A stretch of DNA of 64,000 nucleotides, from contig JAAYVD010000120.1 of NCBI GenBank assembly GCA_012517355.1, forward strand, positions 32,245 to 96,244. Direction: 5' to 3'. Positions within the stretch are counted from its first letter, which is position 1. Every line of letters begins with the position of its first letter. This DNA comes from Candidatus Rifleibacteriota bacterium (GTDB lineage: Bacteria; Muiribacteriota; Ozemobacteria; Ozemobacterales; Ozemobacteraceae). The position numbers and the translations under genes were made by a program. Positions 1 to 8,108 of the stretch are shown piece by piece. Under the pieces are notes generated by a model. The model was not told the origin of the DNA. It did not search any database and was given only the letters and a program-made list of their open reading frames with translations.

Positions 1-147
1 CGCACCCAGGTCCGGCTTCGCCTCGACCACGGCACGCAGTACTTCCGCGCCCGCCCCCTCGGCAACCACCACGTGCTCGTCCCCGGCCGCCACCGCGACC
101 TGGTCACCGGGTTCCTGGCCGCCGCCGGCCTCGTGCCGATGGCCTGA
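1..147 (+). CDS. C-terminal fragment of an unidentified protein
   Basis: The first reading frame is open from the window edge to a TGA at 145-147, giving 48 residues that end in LAAAGLVPMA. The fragment is basic, with several His and Arg residues. The start and most of the protein lie outside the window, so I cannot assign a family. It precedes the prepilin-like trio on the same strand with about 150 bases between, and that gap holds a fragment of repeat family B. Confidence 0.55.
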   Translation, partial: RTQVRLRLDHGTQYFRARPLGNHHVLVPGRHRDLVTGFLAAAGLVPMA

Positions 148-174
148 CCCCGCCCTGCTCTTTTCCGCTGATTC

Positions 175-221
175 GCCTGAAGGCTTGCCGAAGGGTCTTT
201 GCCCTCCGCCCCGCCCGCGCC
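175..221 (+). repeat. Partial copy of repeat family B
   Basis: The stretch containing GAAGGCTTGCCGAAGG and then TTTGCCCT matches the first hairpin of the 156-bp family B element found in full at 34153, 55734 and (inverted) 12664. Only the left part is present. The rest of the element is missing or too diverged to see. Confidence 0.5.
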
Positions 222-296
222 GTGGCAGGATGGTGGGAGTTCTGCTACCATGGGAGGAGCGCACCCCCAGATCCTCGGCCGAAATTTCTCCGAAGG

Positions 297-941
297 ATGG
301 CTGCATCGGTGAGAGATCAAACCGTCTCCAGGGAAACCCGCCGCAGGCCGTCGTTCCCCTCCGGGGACACCTCCCGGGCGGCGGGGGCCGGCGGGGGGCC
401 GCTTCCCCGGCAACCCCGGCGGGCGGGGTTCACATTGATCGAGATGATGGTCGCCTTCTTCGTCCTGGGAATGCTGATGGGCGGATGCTTCCAGCTGTTC
501 TCCTTCTTCACCGGCAAGCAGGTCGCCAACATCTCCGCCCGCTTCCAGCTCCAGATGGAGGTCCGCCGAGCCCTGGTCAACCTCTACGGTGAAGCCCAGG
601 AGGGGATCGAGGTTCTCAAGCCCGATCCCGGCTCGACCCTGCCCTACCTGGTGCTGCGCGACCTGGTCAACGACCTGCACCTGATCTTCCTGCGCAAGGA
701 CGACAAGCTGACCGAAAAGAACGGCTCCGACACCTTCCGGCTCTGGTCGGTCGTCTACAATATCGAGAAGGGCACCTGCCGCGAGCCCCACGAGATCCTG
801 TCGGGCATCCGGACGATGAACTTCACCGCCCACGGGTTCGGCAGCGTCGTCGTCTCGGGCACCCTCCAGGAGGGCCAGGCCCGCTACTCCTTCCTCAACA
901 TGATCCGCCTCAAGAACGTCTTCTCGGAGGAAGGGAAATGA
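297..941 (+). CDS. Prepilin-like protein (GFTLIE type)
   Basis: Minor-pilin/pseudopilin-like protein. The type III signal is clear: basic residues (QPRRAG) followed by FTLIEMMVAF and a hydrophobic stretch of about 20 residues, with Glu at position +5 after the cleavage site. The remaining roughly 170 residues are a globular domain with no recognised motif. Such proteins are cleaved by a prepilin peptidase and assembled into a type IV pilus or type II secretion pseudopilus. The start is uncertain. The frame is open from a GTG at 222, and the ATG at 297 or GTG at 309 still leave a leader of about 40 residues, longer than usual. The next gene starts inside the stop codon (ATGA), so the two are translationally coupled. 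Confidence 0.75.
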   Translation: MAASVRDQTVSRETRRRPSFPSGDTSRAAGAGGGPLPRQPRRAGFTLIEMMVAFFVLGMLMGGCFQLFSFFTGKQVANISARFQLQMEVRRALVNLYGEAQEGIEVLKPDPGSTLPYLVLRDLVNDLHLIFLRKDDKLTEKNGSDTFRLWSVVYNIEKGTCREPHEILSGIRTMNFTAHGFGSVVVSGTLQEGQARYSFLNMIRLKNVFSEEGK

Positions 942-2179
942 CCCGACCGCCACGAGGTCGGAAGGGTTTCCCCCTTGCCGCCACCGATGGCGCCTCGAAA
1001 CGCGGGTTTCACGCATCGCCAGGGGGCCGACCGCCACGAGGCCGGCCATTCCCCCCTGCCGCCACGGAAGGCGGCGCGAAGCGCCCGGTTCGCGCCTTGA
1101 CTGGGAAGGGGCGCCGTGGCATCGCCATGGGGCTCGTGGTGGTCATCATCACCGTGCTGTTCGTCGCCGTGTTCGCCATCCTGAACCTGATGCGCGGGGC
1201 CGGAGCCCAGGTCAGCTATTCCGACGCCCATGTGCGGTCCCTCGCCATCGCCGAATCGGGCGTCAACCTGCTCGTGTCCCGCCTGATGGACGCCACCTGG
1301 GAGGACCGCTGGTTCCGCGACCGGCCCGACTTTCACGGCAGCCCCGTCGCCTGCGAGGGCGGCAACTTCATCTACGCCATCCAGGACACCCCCGGCGCCT
1401 CATTCACCGTCGACATCTGGGTGCGCGGGGAATACCGCTCGACCCGCCGCCTGCTCTTCTACCGCGTGAAATACGAGGACCTGTTGTTCAAGGGCCTGAC
1501 CAGCCCAGGGTTCTCCTTCACCGCCGACCTGCCCGAGACCGCCGCGGCCGGCAGCCTGGCCGCCCCCGCCGTCGACAGCCTGACCGCGAAGATGAACGAC
1601 CTCGTCGACCGCAAGGCCCAGACCCGCGGCGCCGCTGCCGACCGCTGGGAGGAGATCGCCGACCAGGTCAACCCGACCGCCATCCTGACCACCCTCGGCG
1701 CCAACGTGCCCACCGCGGGTATCCCCGCCAGGAGCCAGGCTCCGGCCGGGGTGTCCACCGCCGTCGCCCCCCGCCCCAAGGAGCCGGTCCCCGCCGGCGG
1801 CCGGTCCAACCTCCCGAACTATGACAAGGGCAAGCTCTGGGACTGGATCGGCAGGCAGGGCTTCGACTCCGAATACGCCGCCTACCTGCATGGCGTCGCC
1901 ATCCGCAATTTCACCGAGATCGACGTCAAGAGCGCCCTCGAAAAGTATTCCCAGGCCGAGAGGCAGTTCAAGGCCTTCCTGCGGTTCCTCTTCCGCCACG
2001 CCCTGCGGGTGCAGGCCCTCCGGACCCAGGCCCGCCTCCGCTACGAGGCGGCCTGCGACGAACTCGACGCCCAGGCCGCCAGCCTGACCCCCGAAGAATA
2101 CCAGGCCCGCAAAGCCGCCCTCCTTTCCGCCTACCGCCAGGAACTCGCGAGCATCGTCAATGCCAACCCAGCTCCCTGA
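938..2179 (+). CDS. PilX/GspK-like pilus assembly protein with repeat-encoded N-terminus
   Basis: A 413-residue protein with one transmembrane segment (about residues 63-87, MGLVVVIITVLFVAVFAI) followed by the ALAESG-like stretch SLAIAESGVNLLVSRL typical of PilX/GspK-type minor pilins. The start at 938 overlaps the previous stop and has an excellent ribosome site (GGAGGAAGGGAA directly upstream), so translation runs through two family A repeats. These supply residues of about 3-58, with a repeated RPPRG...G.P.AAT.G pattern. Without them the N-terminal cytoplasmic part would be only a few residues. The C-terminal half is Ala/Gln/Arg-rich and likely helical. The protein probably works with the flanking prepilin-like proteins at the tip of a pilus-like fibre. 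Confidence 0.7.
   Translation: MTRPPRGRKGFPLAATDGASKRGFHASPGGRPPRGRPFPPAATEGGAKRPVRALTGKGRRGIAMGLVVVIITVLFVAVFAILNLMRGAGAQVSYSDAHVRSLAIAESGVNLLVSRLMDATWEDRWFRDRPDFHGSPVACEGGNFIYAIQDTPGASFTVDIWVRGEYRSTRRLLFYRVKYEDLLFKGLTSPGFSFTADLPETAAAGSLAAPAVDSLTAKMNDLVDRKAQTRGAAADRWEEIADQVNPTAILTTLGANVPTAGIPARSQAPAGVSTAVAPRPKEPVPAGGRSNLPNYDKGKLWDWIGRQGFDSEYAAYLHGVAIRNFTEIDVKSALEKYSQAERQFKAFLRFLFRHALRVQALRTQARLRYEAACDELDAQAASLTPEEYQARKAALLSAYRQELASIVNANPAP
944..1113 (+). repeat. Two tandem family A palindromic elements inside a gene
   Basis: Copy 1 spans about 944-1022 and copy 2 about 1028-1113, head to tail. Each begins CGACCGCCACGAGG, has a C-rich spacer, then a hairpin of the GCCGCCA....TGGCGGC type, then a CGAAACGCGGG/CGAAGCGCCC segment. 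The arms in copy 1 (GGTCGG with CCGACC) form a perfect outer stem; copy 2 has a mismatch. Both are translated in frame at the N-terminus of the PilX-like protein. Confidence 0.8.
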
Positions 2180-3899
2180 CCGCCGCCGCCGGCCGGCCGC
2201 CGCCTTTCCCCCCGGGCTTTCCGTGGGGGGAGGGTTCCGGGGGTTCCGGGGACACGATACGGAATTCCCCGGCGGTGGGTTCCGGGGACATGATACGGAA
2301 TTCCCCCGCCGCGAGGTTCGAACCGGCCAGCCCGCCCGCTCTCGGGACTCCCGGCGCGGAGGGTTCCGTAGAGGGTTCCGGGGACACGATACGGAATTCC
2401 CCCACGGCGAGGTCCGAACCACCCCACCCGCCCGCTCTCGGGACTCCCGGTCCGGGCTCACCCTGCTCGAGGTCATGCTCGCCTTCGCCCTGCTGGTCTT
2501 CTCGTTCGTCGTCCTGATCACCGCCTTCCAGGGGGCTGGTCGCGAGACCCCGTTCACCTCGGAACACTTCACCGCCATGTTCCTCGCCCAGAAGGTCATG
2601 GAGGACATCGCCCAGCGCACCGCCGAGAACCCCCATTTCTTCACCGAACTCGTCCGCGACGCCGAGGGGGAGGCGGTCCCCGTCGTCGACGGCCACAGCA
2701 AGTATTTCCGGCTGCTCGAGAACACCCGCAACTTCAACCAGTTGCTTCCCGAAGAGGACGACCCCATCACCGGGGGTGACCTCTACGAGCAGTTGAAGCC
2801 GTTCCAGGTGAAGGTGTCGACCCGCCTCCAGGAAGACCCGGTCACGGGTGGGGTGCGCCGCAACCTCGTCCTCGTCGAGATCCATCTGACCTGGACCTCG
2901 AAGGAAGGTCTGGCGCGCGACTACCGCCTCGCCCAGTTCATCCAGGGGAACAGCGACGACCTCCTCGCCGAGGACCCCCAGACCACCCTGTCACCGGCCG
3001 CCCAGGCCCGCCTCGACCAACTGGCCGTGGCCGCCCTGGCGAAGATGATGGCCGCCGACGTTCCCGCCCTCGCCGGGGCCGTGCCCGGCCAGTTCACCGT
3101 CGAGGACCTGGCCGGCCACTCCCCCGGGGCCCAACCCGCCGCCCTCCTGGAGGTGGGTCGCATGCTCACCCTCGTCGACGGCACCCTGGCCGAGGACGAC
3201 CGCCTGTCGACCCGCATCGCCGCCCTCGAGGTCGAGCGTGACGCGGTTCGCGCCGTGTTGCAGAAGTCCGACAAGAGCGCCGCCGACCAGGAGACCTGCC
3301 TGCGCTTCCTCGACCTGCAGAAGCGGATCGCCGCCCTCTGCGAACAGAAGGGCGTGGCCGACGTCGGCCACCTGCTCCTGCTCGAGCGCTCCCTGCCCGC
3401 CCTCGCCCCCATCTTCGCCGACCCCCAGGTGCTCGGCACCCTGGTGTCGCGCTATACCCCCATGCTGATGGCCATCCTGAGCGATGCCGAGGAGATCGCC
3501 CACCTCACCATCCTCGCCTTCAGCAGCGCCGAGAAATGCTACCTGTCGATGGTCAGCCCGCCGGTCATCTCGGTGCTGCCCCGGCGCAAGGAGCCCGCCT
3601 ACCTGCGCAAGGCCCTCGACATCCAGAAGGTCGGCATCCTCATGGAATCGCGGGACGGCGAGGCCCGCCAGCGCCTCGCCGACTTCACCCACAACCTCGA
3701 CCTGTTCCAGCGCAAATACCGCGGCCAGCACCCCAACTTCACCGACTTCCTCACCGCCGAGCAAAAACTGGCCGCCTCGCTGGCCAGCCTGCGCGCCGCC
3801 TACGCCGGCATCGTCAAGGCGTTTCGCACCATCGGGACCCAGTCCGACCGGATCCAACAGATCGTGCGGTCCGTCCCCGGACAGTACAGTGGCCGCTGA
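2160..3899 (+). CDS. Large prepilin-like protein (GLTLLEV) with duplicated leader
   Basis: A 579-residue protein with a type III signal SRSGLTLLEVMLAFALLVF about 100 residues from the annotated start, which makes it a prepilin of GspI/PilV character with a very large exported domain. The globular part is helical and charged, with no family I recognise. The leader is extraordinary: most of it is a 32-residue block (FRGHDTEFP...EVRT..PARSRDSR) present twice, encoded by a 96-bp direct duplication. The start overlaps the upstream stop by 20 bases. A GTG at 2223 is an alternative, but it would not remove the repeats. This is the last gene of the first pilin trio. Confidence 0.65.
   Translation: MPTQLPDRRRRPAAAFPPGLSVGGGFRGFRGHDTEFPGGGFRGHDTEFPRREVRTGQPARSRDSRRGGFRRGFRGHDTEFPHGEVRTTPPARSRDSRSGLTLLEVMLAFALLVFSFVVLITAFQGAGRETPFTSEHFTAMFLAQKVMEDIAQRTAENPHFFTELVRDAEGEAVPVVDGHSKYFRLLENTRNFNQLLPEEDDPITGGDLYEQLKPFQVKVSTRLQEDPVTGGVRRNLVLVEIHLTWTSKEGLARDYRLAQFIQGNSDDLLAEDPQTTLSPAAQARLDQLAVAALAKMMAADVPALAGAVPGQFTVEDLAGHSPGAQPAALLEVGRMLTLVDGTLAEDDRLSTRIAALEVERDAVRAVLQKSDKSAADQETCLRFLDLQKRIAALCEQKGVADVGHLLLLERSLPALAPIFADPQVLGTLVSRYTPMLMAILSDAEEIAHLTILAFSSAEKCYLSMVSPPVISVLPRRKEPAYLRKALDIQKVGILMESRDGEARQRLADFTHNLDLFQRKYRGQHPNFTDFLTAEQKLAASLASLRAAYAGIVKAFRTIGTQSDRIQQIVRSVPGQYSGR
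2241..2450 (+). repeat. 96-bp in-frame duplication with three REP-like units
   Basis: The unit GGGTTCCGGGGACA.GATACGG followed by AATTCCCC occurs at 2241-2270, 2277-2306 and 2373-2402. The last two sit in a 96-bp (32-codon) direct duplication that also repeats GCGAGGT.CGAACC (2311 and 2407) and the CCGCTCTCGGGACTCCCGG segment. From memory, the GGGGACACGATAC motif resembles repeats near REP-associated transposase genes in other bacteria. No such transposase is visible here. Confidence 0.8.
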
Positions 3900-3913
3900 G
3901 CCTCCTGCTGAGC

Positions 3914-3995
3914 CGACCGGCACGAGGTCGGAAGGCCCCCTTTGCCGCCATGGATGGCGGCGCGAGACGGCAGTTCCGCGCATCGCGAAGGGGCC
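3914..3995 (+). repeat. Family A element in the 3900-4320 gap
   Basis: This is one of the best-preserved copies. The outer stem CCGACC/GGTCGG, the central hairpin GCCGCCATGGATGGCGGC and the end GCATCGCGAAGGGGCC are all present. It lies just after the stop of the large prepilin gene. The rest of the 420-base gap is GC-rich (Pro/Arg codons in most frames), with no gene I can support before the TTG at 4321. Confidence 0.8.
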
Positions 3996-4320
3996 GTCCG
4001 GGGGGGCGACCGCCGGGACCGGGGAACGGGAGGCCGCCGCGACGCCCGCTCCTCGCGCGCCCGCCGAACCGTCGCCCGCGGTCGTCGGCCCGGACGCCCC
4101 CACCCGCGCGCCACCGCCACCCCCAGGCCCCCGATCGGAACCGGGTGGTGGCCCGCCTCGACTGACAGATGCCTTGGCGTCGCTTTGCCAGAGCAAATTT
4201 CGGACGATTCATCAGTTACGGGACAGCCACTGCCCGGAACCGGGTCCGCCATCATCCCCCCTGCCCGTTACGGATGCCGACGGGCCACCCCCGAAGCGCG
4301 TCCGGCCAGAGGGTTTCCCG

Positions 4321-4686
4321 TTGTCCGGCTTCCATGGGGTGGCGGCCGCCGGCGTCGTCACCCTGCTCGCCGTCCTGGCGGGGTTCTTCGTCTGGCGCCG
4401 CGGAACCCCCTATCAGGGGCCGGAGTCCAGCCCGAATGGTTTGTACTATGTGCAGAAGTTCGCCACCTGGTCGCCGCGGGGCTTCCTCCCCGCCGGCCCG
4501 GGCCAGGGGTCGGACGGGGTCGGCGGCTACCTGCGCCTGTTCACCCGCGACGGCAGGCTCCTGGCCGAACGCTGGGCCCCCTTCCTCCGCGACATTCGCC
4601 CCGTCTGGGCGGGCGACCGCGTCTTCCTCCTGGGCATCCCCGAGATGGACGACGACCCCTGGATCCTGCCCGGCCCCGCCGACTGA
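4321..4686 (+). CDS. Small single-pass membrane protein
   Basis: A 121-residue protein from a TTG start. AGAGGG lies 7 bases upstream, and the hydrophobic segment (about residues 6-25, GVAAAGVVTLLAVLAGFFVW) follows immediately, so a later start would remove the anchor. The exported part contains PNGLYYVQKF, GGYLRLFTRDGRLLAERWAP and VWAGDRVFLLGIPEMDDDPW, which looks like a small beta-rich domain. I do not recognise the family. The reading frame is open far upstream but reads through family A DNA there, so I do not include that part. Confidence 0.55.
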   Translation: MSGFHGVAAAGVVTLLAVLAGFFVWRRGTPYQGPESSPNGLYYVQKFATWSPRGFLPAGPGQGSDGVGGYLRLFTRDGRLLAERWAPFLRDIRPVWAGDRVFLLGIPEMDDDPWILPGPAD

Positions 4687-4745
4687 ATCCCCTCGCGGGC
4701 CGGTCTGCCGTGGCCGATCCGGGGCGGACTACCGCCCCCCGCCGG

Positions 4746-5423
4746 TCAGCCCCCGCGGGGCGGCCAGGTGGTCACCAGGCGGCGTTGCGCCTCGGTTTCC
4801 GGGGAAGGCCGGTCGGCGTCGGGAAGACCCGCCCGCAACTCCGCCAGCCGCCGCAGCACCGCCTCCCCTGTCACCTGCCCCTGCTGCGCCAGCCAGGCCC
4901 CCACCACGGTGCCCGTGCGGCCGATCCCGCCCCAACAGTGCAGATACAAAGGGCGCCCCCGGGCCAGGCACCCGTCGATCGCGGCCAGGATCTCCCGCAG
5001 CCGGTCCGCGGTCGGCACCCCGAAATCCGGAATGGGGAAATGCACAACCTCCGTCGGCCCGCCATCCGCCGACCCGGACGTCCCGCCGCCGACCCGGCCC
5101 AGCGCGAGCCAGGCCTCTTCGTAGGGCCGGACGGCCCCGTCGCGGTGCGCGAAATGGGCGTTCCGCGCCGCCGGCAGCAAAGGGGGAGCGCCGGCATCGT
5201 GTCGGTCGGCCCCGCCGCCGTCGCCCAGTTCGGTGCTTTCCAACAGGCTGATGATGACACGGATGCCAGATGTGTACAAAGCATGCATCCTGGACCCGAT
5301 ACCTTCCCGTGTTGGCGCGGATGGCAGGCCCCCGGCCAGGAAGGCCCCCGGCACGACCCAATAGGAGGTGGGGAAGGGGACCGCCGGCCTTCCCCCGGGC
5401 CCCCCGCCCGGAGTCCCGGTCAC
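4746..5423 (-). CDS. Dual-specificity/tyrosine protein phosphatase
   Basis: A 225-residue phosphatase of the cysteine-dependent PTP/DSP fold. The signature HCWGGIGRTG gives nucleophile Cys163, Arg169 and the following Thr170. The upstream PIPDFGVP provides the general acid Asp133. The N-terminal WVVPGAFLAGGLPS and IRVIISLLESTEL match the usual start of this family. Between STEL (about residue 66) and RPYEEAW (about 100) there is a segment of about 33 residues encoded by a family A repeat; relatives go almost directly from one to the other. It starts with GTG overlapping the stop of the upstream ligase gene (GTGA), so it is probably co-transcribed. It may act on phosphoprotein, RNA or a phosphorylated lipid or sugar. 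Confidence 0.88.
   Translation of the reverse strand: MTGTPGGGPGGRPAVPFPTSYWVVPGAFLAGGLPSAPTREGIGSRMHALYTSGIRVIISLLESTELGDGGGADRHDAGAPPLLPAARNAHFAHRDGAVRPYEEAWLALGRVGGGTSGSADGGPTEVVHFPIPDFGVPTADRLREILAAIDGCLARGRPLYLHCWGGIGRTGTVVGAWLAQQGQVTGEAVLRRLAELRAGLPDADRPSPETEAQRRLVTTWPPRGG
5131..5210 (-). repeat. Family A element in frame inside the phosphatase gene
   Basis: Read on the - strand, the order is CGACCGACACGATG, a CCCCCTTTGC stretch, GCGGCGCGGAACGCCC, then CGCGACGGGGCCG. This is family A end to end, with the central hairpin partly collapsed. It encodes about residues 70-98 of the phosphatase (including PAARNAHFAHRDGAV). The same frame of family A gives PPRMAAQNGGFTPR in the cyclase at 26524, showing the common origin at protein level. 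Confidence 0.75.
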
Positions 5424-8104
5424 GGTCGCCCCGCCGCCGCGGAGCCCGTGGCCGTCGCCTTCCGGGCCGGCGCGGGCAGCCCGGTCGGCCGGGCCGGGGA
5501 TGTGGCGGCGGGGCGAACCTGCGGATGGGCTGGCCCCCCGACCGGAATCTCCGGCTGGCCCGCCGCCGGCCCGCCCCCCCTGGGCGAGGCCGGCCCCTTC
5601 TTTCCGGTCCCCCTCGTTGGCACGGAGCCGAGGGGCCGAACCCCTTTCTCCGCGTTGGGGGTCCGGCCGGACGGGACGGTCGGGCTGCCCGTTCGGGCCG
5701 GCGGGCCGGCGGTTCCCGCCGGTTTGCCGGGGCTCAGGATCCCTTCGTCGGGGATGCCCATCCTGGAATCTTCTCCGGCGGGAAGGCTCCCCGTTCCCTC
5801 CGTTGCCGCCTCTTCATGGGACGGGCGGAGGGGCGGGTTCCGGTCGGTCCCCGCGCCATTGCCTGGACTCGGGGCGGACCCGGGAGCGGTGGTGGAGGCT
5901 GGTTGGGGGGAGGGAGGGGCCTCCGCGGTGTCCGGGCGGCCGGAGCCTGTGGCAACGCCGGCCGGTGGTCCGGAAGCGGCCCCCGTCGCCGCCGGCTGCC
6001 CGAGCAGGAACGCCCGGTAGGCCTTGACCTCCCGGTAGGTGGTGTAGACGTCGTCGAACCCCGGCGAGGTCCGCAGGGCCTCGTCGAGCTGCGCCACCGC
6101 CTCGAGGGTCCGGCCGGCCGCGGCCAGCAGCCGCGCCGCCTGCAGGCGGAACCGCTCCGACGCCGGATCCAGGGCGATCGCCTTCAGCAGCAGGGCGATG
6201 GGATCCCCCTGGCGGGTGCGGTCGGCCAGGCGGCTCAGCTCGGCCCAGAACAAAGCTTCGGCCGGGTTGAGGCGGGTGGCCAGCTCGAGGCGGTTCCGGG
6301 CCCCCTCGAGGTCTCCCATCTGCTCGTCGAGGCCGGCCAGCATCGCCTGTACCACCGGCAGGCGCGGGTCGAACCGGTCCAGCGCCTCCAGGCTCTGCCT
6401 GGCCTCGGCCGGGTTGCCGGCGCGCAGGGCCACTCCGGCCCGCTCCAGCACCAGCTGCACGTGCAGGTACTTGAAGGTCAGCAGCAGGAAGACCACCAGC
6501 CCGAACCCGGCCAGCCCTCGCGCCATCGGCGTGCCGAACGGCGATTCCGGCCCCCGCCCCGGGCGGCCCCGGGTGGCCATCCGCAGCACCAGCCCGGTGG
6601 CGACCGCCAGCACCACCGCCGTCGGGAAAATGCGGTCCGAGAACCCGCCCAGGTTCTGCAGGAACAGGGCGGCCCAGGCCGCCGCCCCCGCCGCCCGCAG
6701 GCCGGTGGGACCGGGCGCCGGCCGCCGCCATTCCCGCCACACCTGGAGCACGAGCAGCAGGCACAGGGCGCCGAGCAGGCCGGTGGCCAGCGGCCCCGCC
6801 TCGACCAGGGTGTGCAAAAACTCGTTGTGCGCGTTGAACGGGTAATCGCCTCCGACGATGCGGAACTGCGGGTAGACGGTGTTGAACGTGTGCAGCCCGT
6901 AGCCGAAGAACGGGATCCGGTCGACCGCCCGCATGATGCCGCGGTTGATCAGCGTCCGCTGCGAGGTGGTCATGTCGGACGGGTTGGCGATGCTCAGCAG
7001 CCGGTGCCGGAAGGGCCCCAGCACGAACACCCCCAACAGCAGCAGGCAGGCCACCACGAACACCTTCATGCCCATCGACAGGCGCCGCTCCGGGCGGTGC
7101 AGCGCCAGGAACACCGCCACCGCCAGCAGACCGGCCAGGTAGCCGGTGCGGCTGAAGGTGGTCAGCAGCGCAACCCCCGCCCCGAAGAAGCCGGCCCCGA
7201 ACAGGTAGGGACGCACCGGGTGATCGGGGTCGGTGAAGATGCCCCCCAGCGTGAAGGGAAGCAGCGCCGCCAGGTAGGCCCCGAACACGTTGGGGTCGGA
7301 AAAGAGGCCCGCGCACCGCGTCGGGATCAGCCCCCGCATCTCGGGATCGACCCACGAGGGCGGGATTGGCGCGGCCTCGAGGTATTCCCCCCGCGCCAGC
7401 CATCCGTGGACGACCCCGGCCAGCGCGGCGGCCGCGAACAGGGCGGGGCCGACCTTGGTGTCGGGACCGGCGTAGCGCACCGTGGCTGCGATCGCCACCA
7501 GCCCCAGCAGCTTGAGGAAGACCGGCGCCGAGACCGACGGATCGACCGACCGCACCGCCGACAGGCCCATCACCAGGAGCCACCCGAGGCAGAGGCGGAA
7601 GAACCACCCCGACAGCTGGTTGCCCGGCCGGTAGGCCCGGCCCCCGGCCAGCAAAAACAGCAGCGGCACCGCCACCGCCTGGTGCAGCGCCACCGTGAAC
7701 GGCTCGTTCAGGAAATACAGAAAGGGAACCGCGAACACCAGCCAGGCGGGCCAGAGCGGGGCCGCCCAACCGACCAGTTCGCCGAGCACGGGGGGCACTC
7801 CATGGTGGCCGTCCCCGTTCCCTTCAGGCCCGGGAAAGTCACCCAACCGGTCGTCCGCGTTCGGTCCCCGTGAGGCGGCCGGGACGGCCGTCTCGCGGTC
7901 CGTGGCCGGCGCCGGCTCTCCAGGGGTGGCGGAAGCGGACTCCGGACGTCCCGGGCCCGCCGCCCTCCCGGAGCCACCCGCGCGGGTTTCTCCCGGAGAG
8001 GAGCTTCCCGGCTCCTGCGGCCCGCCCGGCCCGCCCGCCCCGGGAGGGGGGGGCGGGGCCGCCCCCTCGTTCCCGGCCGGTGCGGGCCGCTCGCCTTCGC
8101 TCAC
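5420..8104 (-). CDS. O-antigen ligase/Wzy-like polymerase with TPR region
   Basis: An 894-residue polytopic membrane protein of the Wzy_C/O-antigen ligase superfamily. After a Pro/Gly/Ala-rich N-terminus of about 110 residues there are roughly ten hydrophobic segments. The long periplasmic loop carries the family features GLFSDPNVFGAYL, FSRTGYLAGL and GYGLHTFNTVYP with AHNEFLHTLVEAG, where the conserved Arg and His of these enzymes lie. The soluble C-terminus has TPR-like helices (ALEALDRFDP, AELSRLADRTRQGDP) and ends in about 190 residues of Pro/Gly/Ser/Thr-rich sequence. The GTG at 8104 is chosen because it follows the upstream stop by 4 bases; the open frame extends upstream but overlaps a real gene. 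It probably joins glycan chains at the inner membrane. Confidence 0.82.
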   Translation of the reverse strand: MSEGERPAPAGNEGAAPPPPPGAGGPGGPQEPGSSSPGETRAGGSGRAAGPGRPESASATPGEPAPATDRETAVPAASRGPNADDRLGDFPGPEGNGDGHHGVPPVLGELVGWAAPLWPAWLVFAVPFLYFLNEPFTVALHQAVAVPLLFLLAGGRAYRPGNQLSGWFFRLCLGWLLVMGLSAVRSVDPSVSAPVFLKLLGLVAIAATVRYAGPDTKVGPALFAAAALAGVVHGWLARGEYLEAAPIPPSWVDPEMRGLIPTRCAGLFSDPNVFGAYLAALLPFTLGGIFTDPDHPVRPYLFGAGFFGAGVALLTTFSRTGYLAGLLAVAVFLALHRPERRLSMGMKVFVVACLLLLGVFVLGPFRHRLLSIANPSDMTTSQRTLINRGIMRAVDRIPFFGYGLHTFNTVYPQFRIVGGDYPFNAHNEFLHTLVEAGPLATGLLGALCLLLVLQVWREWRRPAPGPTGLRAAGAAAWAALFLQNLGGFSDRIFPTAVVLAVATGLVLRMATRGRPGRGPESPFGTPMARGLAGFGLVVFLLLTFKYLHVQLVLERAGVALRAGNPAEARQSLEALDRFDPRLPVVQAMLAGLDEQMGDLEGARNRLELATRLNPAEALFWAELSRLADRTRQGDPIALLLKAIALDPASERFRLQAARLLAAAGRTLEAVAQLDEALRTSPGFDDVYTTYREVKAYRAFLLGQPAATGAASGPPAGVATGSGRPDTAEAPPSPQPASTTAPGSAPSPGNGAGTDRNPPLRPSHEEAATEGTGSLPAGEDSRMGIPDEGILSPGKPAGTAGPPARTGSPTVPSGRTPNAEKGVRPLGSVPTRGTGKKGPASPRGGGPAAGQPEIPVGGPAHPQVRPAATSPARPTGLPAPARKATATGSAAAGRP

Positions 8105-8108
8105 AGGG

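Noticed and set aside
5270..7873. A long + strand open frame opposite the O-antigen ligase gene
   Set aside because: Its product is Pro/Arg/Gly/His/Gln-rich without motifs, typical of the antisense of a GC-rich gene. The - strand frame has membrane helices and family motifs.
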